Shown here piece by piece: positions 35,642 to 47,882 of a DNA stretch of 64,000 nt. Numbering within the stretch: position 1 is the first letter of the stretch; every line of letters begins with the position of its first letter. The notes under the pieces were generated by a model. The model saw only the letters and a list, made by a program, of their open reading frames with translations, ran no database searches and had not been told where the DNA came from. This DNA is from Plotosus lineatus (taxonomy: Eukaryota > Chordata > Actinopteri > Siluriformes > Plotosidae), in assembly GCA_024760905.1 (NCBI GenBank), contig CM045734.1, positions 41,548,564 through 41,612,563 on the forward strand, read 5' to 3'. The translations under genes were made by a program, and so were the position numbers.

Positions 35642-35870
35642 GTACTGATAATAAACACCACTGCTTAAGACATTTTATACAAAACTTAGATGGACTAAGA
35701 TGGACTTCTCATTTAAAACTGAAGGACCTGCTAATGATGTTCTTCCCCTTTTCAGCACTTCCTCACTTACATTCTCGATCTTCACAGTCCCTCCCCCAAA
35801 ACTCAACCTAATAGCACTCATATTTTTACTTTAATAGCTAAAGATAGCTGTTTACATGAGTTTTTAATCT
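35134..35870. other. Unique sequence with (AAT)n
   Basis: (AAT)n at about 35600-35641; otherwise nothing recognised. Confidence 0.5.
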
Positions 35871-35910
35871 CTCTCTCTCTCTCTCTCCAGACCTACTGTA
35901 ATGTCACAGT

Positions 35911-35992
<82 letters not shown>
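35871..35992. repeat. (CT)n and (CA)n microsatellites
   Basis: Short (CT)n at 35871-35888, then (CA)n of about 37 units at 35918-35992. Confidence 0.95.
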
Positions 35993-35993
<1 letters not shown>

Positions 35994-38786
35994 AACACGA
36001 CAGAAAAAGATTTTACTTGTCTGTGCTTGTACATTTCAATCCTTCTTTACTGTAAGTCCTACATTTACTTAATATAAGAAGAAAATATGTTGGAGGATGC
36101 ATTACTCTTACATTTCCCCTGCCCACCACCATTCAGAACAGTTTCTGGTTTTAATGAATAGGTAAAAGAGTGTTCAAATATCAACAAAGTAATTGTATGT
36201 TTGAACTGTGTGCTAGTGTTTCCGATTCTAAGCCTATTGCTCTACCACACTTACAGCAAACTACAAAGTACATTCTGGACAAAAATCTCAGAGACATAAC
36301 AATGGGCTCATAATAAATAAACATTCTGAAGCTCATGAGGTGTCCATGCACTTACGGCCCCATCCTTGTTCCACCCTGCAGCCCAGCAAACAGTAAACTC
36401 ATTCACTCCATCCGCTACCATTCTCAGACCACCAACGTAGACGGCAGACATCTCTGCAGTCCACACTCGTTTCAGTGCCAGTGGAGGAAACCATTGTGCC
36501 AGTCGCAGGGAACCGGGTTCCAAAACAAACTGAAGCAAAAAAAAAAAAAAAAACTTGCCAATTGCCAGTGCTTCATAAGTAAAATATAACACAACCGGGG
36601 AAGACTTTGCCATTTGACGGCTCTGCTAAGGCTGAGGTTGAAGCAATTATGGTCATTTTACCTGTTGCAGTTCAGTGTGATTTGTTAGGCCAATGTTCGA
36701 CTTGGTAATGACTTTTTGGTGGAAAAGTACTACTCCATTAGCCCTCACTTTAACACTAAATAAATGTCCATTTTCAGGGTATTTTAGCTGTCTGAATTTT
36801 TTTTTCCCCTCTGTGTTCTCTACGGGAAATGAAATTGGTAATTTATAAGTGGAAGGAAAATAAGAATGTTCTTTGTGTACATACCCTTCTGGCAAAGCAA
36901 TCCATATACCGAGGGGTAATCACAATAATTGTGTAGTGACAGAGCATGCTGATTATATGATTTTGTATGCATGTAATTGGCATTATTGTTATTTTTAGCT
37001 GGAAGTTAATTGCTAATGTAGATCCCGTAATTGGATAAGCATATTGCAACTTTGCAAATCTATTAGCTCCTAATAATTGCTGCAAAGTTGGAACAGTAAG
37101 AGTGGGTGGAAGGTGTTTATCTGTCTCCATGGTGCACAAGCTGGAAAAAAAATGAAACTAAATAAATAAATAAACAAAATAAAAGTGCTTATTAACCAAC
37201 AAATGTTGGAATTTAATTGGAAAGACAGTTTGAGAAGTGAGATGTTAGCAAATGCTACTGGGAATGCTTTTATCCGTTAATGGCAAATATTTCTGGAAGA
37301 CACTTTCTCAAGAGAATATAGCATATCTATGGCTATATGAAGTGATCAAAATTTTTATGGACACTAAACATATGTACTCTACACAGGATGTATCTATGGA
37401 AACCATCTGTCAGCAATACCTTCACTACATAGAATATCAGTCTTCAGAAATAATTAAAAAAAAGAAGGAAAGAAATTAGCACTCTTAATTGTAATTTTAG
37501 TAATTTTCTCTTAATTATGTTAATAAATTGATAAAGAATGAAAGGTGTCTGTGTGGGTGTGCTAAATGTCTGAGGTTCCTGGAAGGTGTCTGACAGATAA
37601 GATGAAGTAAGGAACCCTGCACTGTATCATTAGACAGGGGGAATTGTCCTTATCAGATGGAGGCGTCGGGGGATCAGTCTCTCTGTCGCGCATGGGACAG
37701 ATCCAAGTCACACTGCTGATATGAAGGGCCCATTAAGAGCTTTTTATCGTGCTAGCATGAGGCTAATTGACAGGGTTTGATAGCAAACAGTGATCACCCT
37801 CTGTACCTGCTGCCTTGGGAAATTTGTCTTTATCAGTCATCAGATCCTTGACTAACAGCCTGTAAGGAGTCAAGAAGAGATGGGGATTAGATGTGGATGG
37901 TTTACCTCTGCACCCCCCCCCCCCCCCCATCTGCCCTTATGTCCCCTCAACTCAGTAGGAAGGTAGCGAAGTGGGCGGGGGTGAGAGGGGGGGGGTCTAT
38001 TACATCAAGTCTATGGGTTGCGTGGCATGAGAGTATGAGAAAAAGGAAGTGAGAAGGGAAAAAAAGAGTTGAAGATAATTTATAGATGAAATAATAATGT
38101 CATCTCTCAAGGCTTCCATCATCAGGAGTAAAACTATTAGACAAAAGGACAAAGCGGTGCAAAGGTATACAGTCATCTGCCCAAGTCAATCAGTGAGCTG
38201 TCATGCTGGGTGCTATTAGTAAGGTCAGGACATTTAGGGTATTTATCCTAATGTGGCTCGTGCCCTTGATGTGTAATGGAGGTGTGATGAGGGATTTCCG
38301 TGTATAGTAAAGGCGCTTGACTGCAGGACTGAAGGACTGCTCCAGATGAATAGGATTCATGCCAACAAATCAAGAATCAAGACATGCACTGGGACTGTTG
38401 CTCTCATATATGTGTGCATGTAAGGTTATACTCCAGCGACTGTATTTTTGTTGCAATGTAAGTACTGCAGTTTGCTTGTCTAGAGGCTAGTGGATTGTAT
38501 GGGCAAAAATAACAACATTCTGCGTTAAAAAGGCAAAATTGGCTCTGCCTCATGAGAAGTGCCTGACCTCGCTGCCCACACTGACAATCCATTTGGTACA
38601 ACTCTCAAAGTTGATGTAGTTGCTAGAGTAGAATGTGAATTTGTGCAGTAGTGTAGGTCTATAGGAGTGTGGGATGACATGAACAGTAATGGTAGGAACT
38701 TTCTGCAAGAACACAGTGTCATTGAGTGCCTAATGATGTGTGTCTTCAAACAGTAGAGCCAAAAAGGAGACATGGTGAGCAGGAGT

Positions 38787-38788
<2 letters not shown>
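35993..38788. other. Repeat-poor region, candidate conserved non-coding DNA
   Basis: About 2.8 kb with almost no transposon sequence: only an A16 run near 36538-36553 and C15/G8 tracts at 37914-37996. The blocks 36850-37100 and 37600-38300 are rich in homeodomain-like words (GTAATTGGCATTATTG, GCTAATTGACAGGG, GTTAATTGCTAATG). No exon with splice signals was found. Function is inference from composition only. Confidence 0.35.

Positions 38789-38790
<2 letters not shown>

Positions 38791-38827
<37 letters not shown>
38791..38827. repeat. (CA)n microsatellite
   Basis: About 18 CA units. Confidence 0.95.
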
Positions 38828-38829
<2 letters not shown>

Positions 38830-39012
38830 ATAAAGATGAGTAGCAATGAAGTTACTTTGTTGCTCTAGTTAAGTGCCACACATTGATATGTACTGTAAAT
38901 ACTCCTTTTTCATTTGATACAATTTACTAATTACATTCATAAAGAATTTCCCCTCCATTCTGCCCACTAAATTTTATAATAATTAAAGCTGGATTTGGTT
39001 CTTGTATCAGCA

Positions 39013-41294
39013 AATAGATTTTGAATTGCCACCTTGTCATGGTGGGTTGGGGTTTGCCTGTCCTAATGAACCTGGTAGCTATGTTGTCAGGGGCATTATT
39101 CCCCTGGTAGGGTCACCCAAGGCAAACCGGTCCAGAGTGAAAATCTAGACTAAGCAAATTCAGAGGACCTCATTGAGCAGTATTTTTTCAAAGACACAAT
39201 TTCCCTTGCAGGTTACCAGGGTCCCCTCCTGGAGCCAGGTTTGCGGGAGGGGCTCAAAGGCGAGCATGGTTCCACCCTAACATGGATTCACTGCCCTCCC
39301 TTGGATCCACAGGGGGGGGTGTGTGTGCAATATGGGTCTGGTGCAGTATGAGCGGGACGGCAGCCAAAGGCATAGGTTCTGAAGGACCAATCCTCAGAAA
39401 CTGACTCCTTCTTTTGAGACATGGAATGTTACCTCTCTGGCAGGGAAAGAGCCTGAGCAGATGCAAGAGGTTAAGAGACGATGTAGTTGGGCTCACCTCA
39501 ATGCGTAGCTTGAGACCTGGAATCACTCATCTGGAGAGGAGATGGACATTGTTTTATTTTAGAATTGCTCAGGGGGAGAGGTGGCAAGCTAGTGTTGGCA
39601 TGATCGTCTCCAACGTCTCCGTGCCCACACATTGGGGTTCTCCCTTATTAACAAGAGTAGCCTCCCTCTGTCTGTGTGTGCGTGTGTGTGTGTGTGTGGG
39701 GGGGGTCCTGACTGTCATTTGGTGCTTAACCTAGGAGTCCCTAGGGGGTGTGCTAGAGGGTATTCCCCTGCAGACTCCCTCATCATATTCAGAAACTTCA
39801 ACACCCATGCAGGCAATGACAGTGTGACTTGGAAAAGTGTGATTGCTAGGTTTGGCCTTTCCTAACTGAACCCAAATGATGTTTTGTTGTTGGACTTCTA
39901 TGCTCATCATGGTTTGTCCATCACTATCACCATGGTCAAACTGAGAGATGAAAATGCTGAGGTTCTCTTTGGGAGGAACGCGGACGGATAAGATGAGGAA
40001 TGAGTACATCAGAGGGACAGCTCATGTAAGATGTTTTGGAGACAAAGTCAGAGAGGCTAGATTGAGATGGTTTGGACATGTACAGAGGAGGGATAGTGAG
40101 TATATTGGTAGTAGGATGCTGAGGTTGGAACTGCCAGGCAGAAGGCCTCGAGGAAGACCGAAGAGGAGATTTATGGATGTGGTGAATGAAGACATGAAGG
40201 TAGTTGGTGTAAGAGAAGAAGATACAGAGGATAGGGTGAGATGGAGGCAGATGATTCACTGTGGCAACTCCTGAAGGGAACCGCTGATAGGAAAAGAAGA
40301 AGAATCACAATGGTCATAAGTGCACTTAGTACCGGGACTCCCTAAGCCCCAGTTTTGATGATCAACTTTATAGCTGTATGTTCTGAACATTTGGATGAAC
40401 AGAAGTGTGAACCAATCACCTCAGATGGTGAGCTAGCTTGAATAGTTGGGAAGGTTGCCCTCGAGTCCTGGGAGACCCAAACGTGTAGTTAGGGTCTCTT
40501 GGGAGCATTTGGCAGAGTCTCCTGCCAAAAGGACCTTCAACTTCCTCCTCTGGCAGAGCTACAATTACATCCCAACCAAGGACATAAAGTCCAAATGAGC
40601 CATGTTCTATGTCTTTCTTACTGAGGCAGCAGCCCAGAGGTGTAACCAGAAGGTCATTGGTGCCTGTTGTGAGGGCAAACCAGGTGGTGTACACCTGCAG
40701 TGAGGGTGCTGTCAAGCTGAAGAACGAGGCCTATTGGGACTTTTTGGCCTGTGGGACTCCTGAGACAGTGGGCAGGTAATGACAGGCAAAATATGTTGTA
40801 GCCCGGGATGTTGCCAATGCAAAATCTTGGGTGTCAGGGGGTTTTGATGAGGGCCTGGAAAATGATTATTGGTTGGCCTCAAAAAGGTTCTGTACCACCA
40901 CCCAATGCCTCAATAGGGGGAAGCAGTACTCACAATCAGTGTTTACAGTGCTCCTTGGGCTATCTTTTGGGGTGTTCTGAGGAATATGGTATAATGGACC
41001 AGTCAGTATGGGCCGTTTGGTCTTTGTATTGCCGGAGCCAGAGCTTGGTCCGCATTGGTAACAGCATGTTGAATTTGTTTAGAGTGTGGGGTTGGACTTC
41101 GCTAAGACTGTCCTTTGTTACTGTTTCTGTTCATCATATTTATGGATGTCCTTTTGGCCTTATTAGGCCAGGACCTCTGACTCTATCTGGAGTGATTCAC
41201 AGATGAGTGTAAAGCAGTCAAGATGAGAATCAGCACCTTCAAGACTGAGGCTTTGGTTGTCAGCCGGAAGAGCGTAGAATGCACCCTCTAGTTC
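39013..41294 (+). mobile_element. Rex3-like LINE (RTE clade), degraded, with RTE insertion
   Basis: The 5' part keeps GCCACCTTGTCATGGTGGGT, GGTAGGGTCACCCAAGGCAA and GAGACATGGAATGTTACCTC; the endonuclease region gives AGAAACTTCAACACCCATGC ('FNTHAGND' text). The RT region keeps GACTGTCCTTTGTTACTG (the decayed counterpart of the Rex3 'QGCPLSP' site), ATATTTATGGATGTCC and GATGAGAATCAGCACCTTCA. Many stops, and large parts including the FADD box are deleted. A young RTE fragment splits it at 39939-40303, and it stops where a Tc1 element begins. Confidence 0.82.
39939..40303 (+). mobile_element. 5'-truncated RTE LINE fragment inside Rex3 relic
   Basis: Encodes the RTE C-terminus (MKMLRFSLGGTRTDKMRNEY, ARLRWFGHVQRRDSEYIGSR, to HCGNS) and ends CCGCTGATAGGAAAAGAAGA. 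Flanks ATCACCATGGTCA (39926-39938) and ATCACAATGGTCA (40304-40316) are a 13-bp duplication with one mismatch. The 108-codon frame at 39948-40274 is still open. Confidence 0.92.
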
Positions 41295-41296
41295 TA

Positions 41297-42205
41297 CAAC
41301 CCGGATTCCAAAAAACTTGGGACACTATACAAATTGTGAATGAAAACTGAATGCAGTGATGTGGAAGTGCCAAATAAAAAGAGCTTCTCAGAGTGGCAGT
41401 GTCTCTCAGATGCGAAGATGGGTAGAGGATCATCAATTCCCCCAATGCTACACAGAAAGATAGTGGAGCAATATCAGAAAGGTGTTTCCCAGTGAAAAAT
41501 TACAAAGAGTTTGAAGTTATCATCATCTACAGTACATAAAATTATCGAAAGATTGAGAGAATCTGGAACAGTCTCTATGCGTAAGGGTCAAGGTCGAAAA
41601 ATCATACTGGATGCCTGTGATCTTCGGGCCCTTAAATGACACTGCACCACAAACAGGAATGCTACTGTAAGGGAAATCACAGAATAAGATCAGCAATACT
41701 TCCATAAACCATTGTCGGTGAACACAATCCACCATGCCATCCGCCATCGCCAGCTTAAACTCTACAGTACAAAGAAGAAGCCATTTCTAAACAGGACTCA
41801 GAAGCGCAGGAGTTGTCTCTGGGCCAGGGCTCATTTAAAATGTAGTATGTCAAAGTGGAAAACTGCTCTGTGGTCAGACGAATCGTGATTTTTTTTATGG
41901 AAAACTGGGTTGCCATGTCATCTGGGCTAAAGAGGGCAAGGAAAGCCCAAGTTGTTATCAGCACTCAATTCAGAAGTCTGCATCTGTGATGGTATGGGGT
42001 TGCATGAGTGCATGTGGCATGGGCAGCTTGCACATCTGGAAAGGCACCATCAACGCAGAAAGGTATGTCCAGGTTCTAGAACAACATATTCTCCCATCCA
42101 GACGGCATCTCTTTCAGAGAAGACCTTGTATTTTTCAACATGACAATGCCAGACCACATGCAGCATTAATTACAACATCATGGCTGAGTAGGAAAGGATC
42201 AGAAA
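41297..42205 (+). mobile_element. Tc1-like transposon copy 2, truncated
   Basis: Starts CAACCCGGATTCCAAAAAAC after TA 41295-41296 and keeps about 75 bp of the terminal repeat, then jumps at about 41375 to AAAAAGAGCTTCTCAGAGTG, the start of the transposase leader: about 200 bp of the 5' part is deleted. The 3' part is lost at about 42205. Same family as 16559-18107, opposite strand. Confidence 0.88.
41409..42205 (+). pseudogene. Tc1-like transposase, 3' truncated
   Basis: Contains WSDES (first Asp motif, near 41872) followed by a stop, SVMVWGCMSACGMGSLHIWK (41986-42045) and PCIFQHDNARPHAALITTSW (second Asp motif). It ends before the Glu motif. Several frame changes separate these pieces. The second Asp motif, missing from the copy at 16.8-17.8 kb, is present here. 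Confidence 0.88.
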
Positions 42206-42448
42206 AATACTAGTATGTTTATTTCACTGTATCTGCATATAGGCTAGTATAAGGTTTGCCAGTGAAAAGGCAGGATAGTAAAACTGGCAAGAATATGATT
42301 GGCCGACAAGACAGTTTAGGCCATGTGTGGGAAAAAAATAGTTGAACTAGTGTTTTATTGAGTGATGAGGTGTTAGTACTTCCAGCATCAATCCAATAAA
42401 TATTAAATCATTGCAACTGTTTAAAATGTTGGCATATCCAACGTTTTG

Positions 42449-42511
<63 letters not shown>

Positions 42512-42874
42512 TAATGCAGGACCAGGACTTGGTAAAAAATAATGGAACTACCTGAAAGGATACTACATTTCGCAAGCATTTGGAAATTGTTCAAGTTTAA
42601 TTCAAATTATCACAGTAAAGAAAACATAATGGTCTGGAAGCCAGAAAACAGGAAGAAGAATTGTGGTTAATGTTTGAGATAATTTAATACTAAAGTACTT
42701 ATTAATGTCTAAAACAAATTACAGGCAATAAATTAATGTAATGTTTGCTGAATATCATTTAGATAGGTAAGCAACTACTGTGCAGTTGGAGCACAGTATT
42801 TTTTAGCCTGCATTGTTTGAAATGGTATTTTAAAGTAAAACTTTAACAAAAGTATCCTCTTGTATCCTACTATA

Positions 42875-42932
<58 letters not shown>

Positions 42933-44045
42933 CTGTGGGCTTGTTAAACCTGCATGGGCTGATGAACCTAAAACCCAAGTCCGAACTGAAAAGCTAGGCT
43001 AACACACATATTCCATGGAAGAAGAGGTTTCTATTAATTAAATCATAATTGGGTTTTATATATTTATTTGGCGGGGGAAAGGAGCAAGATTAGTTCAAGA
43101 TTTGCATGCAAAATGTACGAGATTCATTAGGCTACCTTGGCAAAGATTAACTAATTTGACTGCCTGCGGGGCACACAGATGGCTCTGTATGTTTGCTAAT
43201 TTGCTTCTTATTCAAGGTCATTAGTTCTATTTGGTGAACTATCAAAAAGTTGATTTGGCTATGGCGAGATTTATGCCGTTAAGCATGCTGGAACAGTGCC
43301 ACTGTTCAGGCCACAGGGGTCAACTGTTAACATCATTAATTGTCCATGCGAGCGCGTTCAGTGCCACTCTCTCTTTCTCCATGGAATTAAACTCTGAATG
43401 TATTACAGCCTGAACATCTTAATATAAAACACTTTATATCTTAATCAAGCACTACACCTTCAATTCACTGATAATATTGCACATATATACATGCAAGTGC
43501 AGAATGTTATATTAGTAGTCCAGGAGAACAGCAGATTCAGCATGGCTGTGTCTGGAAGGTGTGATTAGCATTCGTTTATTTTCTCTTAAGTAAATTAAAA
43601 TAAAATTAAAATAAAAAAAAACGGCTTTGCTTTATCTGCTTTGCTACACTGTGTACATTAGGAACACTAAAGGCATGTCAAACCATCTGACTGAACACAT
43701 TCTTTGTCATAGTTGTATAAAAAAAATCCATACAATAAGGTTTCAACAAAAACAAATGTTACTTGTATTGCCAACTTCTGCCTGAGTCTATAAATATCCA
43801 CATCATTTTAAAAACCTGACTGAAGTTCAAGTGCAACAACGATTATTTATATTTATTTATTTTTTAACAGATGCTTTAAAAACTTTTTAAAATTTCATAA
43901 TAATATGGATTTTGATTAACAATGGGTGCTCTAAAGCTTAATATGTTTGTATAAGTACAATAAGGACTTTATAATGAAAAGATACATAAACAGGTCCCAA
44001 AAAAATAAATAAAAAAATAATAAAAATAATAATGAGGAACAACAC
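42206..44045. other. Unique region with two (CA)n tracts; repeat-free block near 43.0-43.4 kb
   Basis: (CA)n at 42449-42509 and 42876-42926. The block 42990-43420 has no repeats and contains an octamer-like ATTTGCAT (43100-43107), TTGGCAAAG.., and TCAAGGTCA (43212-43220), which resembles an orphan nuclear-receptor site. Motif matches this short can be chance. Confidence 0.38.
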
Positions 44046-44048
44046 CAC

Positions 44049-44312
44049 TGGCTGACACAGTGATGTAATGGTTTGCACGTGCACCACACAGCAAGAAAAT
44101 CCTGGGTTTATGTCTTGCTTGCAAAAGTTTTCTTTCCTCCGACAATCCAAAGACACACACCAATTAGGTTAATTGTTTAAAATTGATCCTAGGTGTGAGT
44201 GTGAATGGTGTGTGAGTTAGATCTGCAATGGTCTGGCAAGCTGTTCAGGGTTTATTCCACCTTCACCCAATGTTGGCTGAGATAGGGTCTGCCCTCCCCA
44301 TGACCCGAGTAG
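44049..44312 (+). mobile_element. SINE family C with L2-like tail, diverged
   Basis: GCTGACACAGTGATGTAATG, TTTCTTTCCTCCGACAATCC, AAAGACACACACCAATTAGG, GGTGTGAGTGTGAATGGTGT, then the tail TCTGGCAAGCTGTTCAGGG..GGCTGAGATAGG. Confidence 0.78.
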
Positions 44313-44325
44313 GATTAGAGTAATC

Positions 44326-44440
44326 ACCCTTATTTCACGGTTAATGGGAACCACCCCCCTCCGCGAAATGCGAAAAACCGCGAAATGACTTCTGCCCCTT
44401 CTTAAGGACACCCACTCACCTATATATTGTATAAAATTTA
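44326..44440 (+). mobile_element. Possible Tigger-like end fragment
   Basis: CACCCTTATTTCACGGTTAA, ending in AACCGCGAAATGACTT, resembles 'TTCGCGG'-type Tigger ends, but no opposite end is found. Confidence 0.35.
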
Positions 44441-44541
44441 TATAGAAGTTAATTTTAAAGTGTTCTATGCATGTTAATGTCACACAGGCAACAGATATTA
44501 ATATACAAATAAATTATACACCTTATAATGACAATAAATAA

Positions 44542-44547
<6 letters not shown>

Positions 44548-44610
<63 letters not shown>

Positions 44611-44623
44611 TACACACACACAC

Positions 44624-44689
<66 letters not shown>

Positions 44690-44699
44690 ATGTATATAT

Positions 44700-44737
<38 letters not shown>

Positions 44738-44738
44738 G
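44548..44738. repeat. Compound (TA)n / (CA)n / (TG)n microsatellite at RTE 5' end
   Basis: (TA)n, (CA)n, (TA)n, TGTGTGTATG and (CA)n blocks alternate, largely self-complementary. It directly precedes the RTE element. Confidence 0.95.
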
Positions 44739-47700
44739 CAGCCATGAGGCGGGGGCACTAACCAGTGTCTCTCCCCCTTATGCCGGTCCCAAGCCCGGAT
44801 AAATGCAGAGGGTTGCGACAGGAAGGGCGTCCGACGTAAAACTTCTGCCACATTTAAAAATGCAAATGATCAATACAGAATTCATACCGGATCGGTCGAG
44901 GCCCGGGTTAACAACGACCGCCATCAGTGCTGTCAACCAACAGGGTGCTGATGGAAATTGGACTACTGTTGGTCGAAAACGTCGAAGAAGGAGAGGCGGG
45001 AGGCGTGTCCGTAGGCAGAGAGAGAAGAGGAAATGCGTCAGCCTAGGACTGAGAGTAGGGACTTTGAATGTTGGAACTATGCAAGGAAAAGATAGGGAGC
45101 TGGCTGACATGATGCAGAGGAGGAAGGTGGACATACTGTGTGTTCAGGAGACAAGGTGGAAAGGTAGCAAGGCTAGAAGCATAGGAGCAGGGTTTAAACT
45201 GTTTTATAATGGTGTGGATGGGAAGAGAAATGGAGTAGGAGTCATCTTGAAGGAGGGGTTTGTCAGGAATGTTCTAGAAGTGAAAAGAGTGTCAGACAGA
45301 GTGATGAGTCTCAAGTTAGAAATTGAAGGCGTGATGGTCAATGTTGTTAGTGCTTATGCCCCACAGGCAGGATGTAAGCTAGAAGAGAAGGAGAGATTCT
45401 GGAGTGACTTAGATGAAGTGATGCAGAGTACCCCCAGAGGTGAAAGAGTGGTCATTGGGGCAGACTTCAATGGACATGTTGGTGCAGGCAACAGAGGGGA
45501 CGAGGAAGTGATGGGCAGGTTTGGTATCCAGGACAGGAACACAGAAGGACAGATGTTGATCGATTTTGCAAAAAGGATGGAAATGGCTGTGGTGAATACT
45601 TTCTTCAAGAGGAAACCGAAGCATAGGGTGACTTATGAAAGCGGAGGTAAGAGCACACAGGTAGACTACATCTTGTGTAGGCGATGTAATTTGAAGGAAG
45701 TCAGTGACTGCAAAGTAGTAGTGGGTGAGAGTGTTGCCAAACAGCATAGGATGGTGGTGTGCAGGATGACACTGATGGTGAGAAAGGTGAAAAAGGCAAA
45801 GGCAGAGCAGAAGACAAAGTGGTGGAAGCTGAAAAAGGAAGAGTGTCGTGTTGTCTTCAAGGAGGAGTTGAAACAGGCTTTGGGTAGTCAGGAAGTGCTT
45901 CCAGAGGACTGGACAACCACAGCCAATGTGATCAGGGAGACCGGTAGGAGAGTACTTGGTGTGTCCTCTGGAAGGAAAGTAGATAAGGAAACTTGGTGGT
46001 GGAATGAGGAAGTGCAGGAGTGTGTACAAAAGAAGAGGTTAGCTAAGAAGAAGTGGGACATTGAGAGGACCGAAGAGAGTAAACAGGAGTACAGGGAGAC
46101 ACAGCGTAAGGCGAAGGTAGCAGTGTCAAAGGCCAAACAGAGGGCGTATGATGACTTGTATGATAGGTTGAACAGTAAGGAGGGAGAAAATGATCTATAC
46201 AGGTTAGCACAGTGGAGAAATAGAGATGGGAAAGACGTGCAGCAAGTTAGAGTGATAAAGGACAGAGAGGGAAATGTATTGACTGATGACAGAAGTGTGC
46301 TGGGAAGATGGAAAGAGTACTTTGAAGAGCTGATGAATGAGGAAAATGAGAGAGAAAAAAACAGTAGAAGGGGTGACCGTTGAGGAGCAGGAAGTAGCAA
46401 AGATTAGTAAGGGAGAAGTGAGGAGGGCATTGGAGAGGATGAAGAGTGGAAAGGCAGTTGGCCCTGATGACATACCAGTTGAGGTATGGAAGTGTCTAGG
46501 GGAGGTAGCAGTAGATTTTCTGACAAGAATATTCAACAAGGTCTTAGAAAGTGAGCAGATGCCAGAGGAATGGAGGAGAAGTGTGTTGGGCCCATTTTTA
46601 AAAACAAGGGAGACGTGCAGAGTTGCGGCAACTACAGAGGGATGAAGTTGATGAGCCATACGATGAAGTTATGGGAAAGAAAAGTGGAAGCTAGACTAAG
46701 GGCAGAGGTCAGCATTTGTGAACAACAGTTTGGTTTCATGCCAAGAAAAAGCACCACAGATGCAATGTTTGCTTTGAGGATGTTAATAGAGAAGTACAGA
46801 GAAGGTCAGAGGGAGCTACATTGTGCCTTTGTGGATCTGGAAAAAGCATATGACAGGGTGCCAAGAGAAGAACCGTGGTATTGCATGAGGAAGTCTGGAG
46901 TGGCAGAGAAGTATGTTAGAGTGGTGCAGGACATGTATGAGAGATGTCAGACAGTGGTGAGGTGTGCTGTCGGTGTGACCGACGAATTCAAGGTGGAGGT
47001 GGGACTGCATCAAGGGTCAGCTCTGAGCCCTTTCTTGTTTGCTCTGGTGATGGACAGGCTGACAGACGAGGTGAGACAAGAATCTCCATAGACTATGATG
47101 TTTGCAGATGACATTGTGATCTGTAGTGAGAGCAGAGAACAAGTGCAGGAAAATCTAGAGAGGTGGAGGTATGCCCTGGAAAGGAGAGGAATGAAGGTTC
47201 GCCTCAGAAAATCAGAATACATGTGTATGAATGAGAAGGACCCAGGAGGAACGGTGATGTTACAGGGAGCAGAGATAACGAAGGTGGAGGATTTTAAGTA
47301 CTTATGCTCAACAATCCAAAGCAATGGAGAGTGTGGAAAAGAGGTGAAGAACCGTGTGCAGGCAGGCTGGAATGGTTGGAGAAAAGTGTCCGGTGTGATG
47401 TGTGATAGGAGAGTGTCAGCAAGAATGAAGGGAAAAGTGTACAAGACGGTGGTGAGGCCAGCGATGTTGTATGGCTTAGAAACAGTGGCGCTGAGGAAAA
47501 GGCAGGAGGCAGAGCTGGAGGTCGCGGAGATGAAAATGTTGAGGTTCTCTTTGGGAGTAACGAGGATGGATAGGATCAGAAATGAGTACATCAGAGGGAC
47601 AGCACAAGTTAGATGTTTTGGAGACAAAGTCAGAGAGGCTAGATTGAGATGGTTTGGACATGTACAGAGGAGGGGTAGTGAGTATATTGGTCGTAGGATG

Positions 47701-47882
47701 CTGAGGTTGGAACTACCAGGCAAAAGGCCCAGAGGAAGACCAAAGAGAAGATTTATGGATGCGGTGAAGGCGGACATGAAGGTCATGGGAGTAAGAGTAG
47801 AAGATGCAGAGGATAGGGAGAGATGGAGGCAGATCATTTGCCGTGGCGACCCCTGAAGGGAACAGCCGAAAGTAAAAGAAGA

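Noticed and set aside
44548..44738. Regularly spaced repeats as a CRISPR-like array
   Set aside because: Only dinucleotide microsatellite blocks; no conserved repeat-spacer structure and the window is eukaryotic.
44455..44851. Minus-strand Tyr-Ile and Cys-Val repeat proteins
   Set aside because: Translations of (TA)n/(CA)n microsatellites.
45409..46400. Several 150-200 codon minus-strand frames
   Set aside because: Shadows of the RTE reading frame; Ser/Leu/Phe/His-rich as expected for the antisense of a Lys/Glu/Arg-rich protein.
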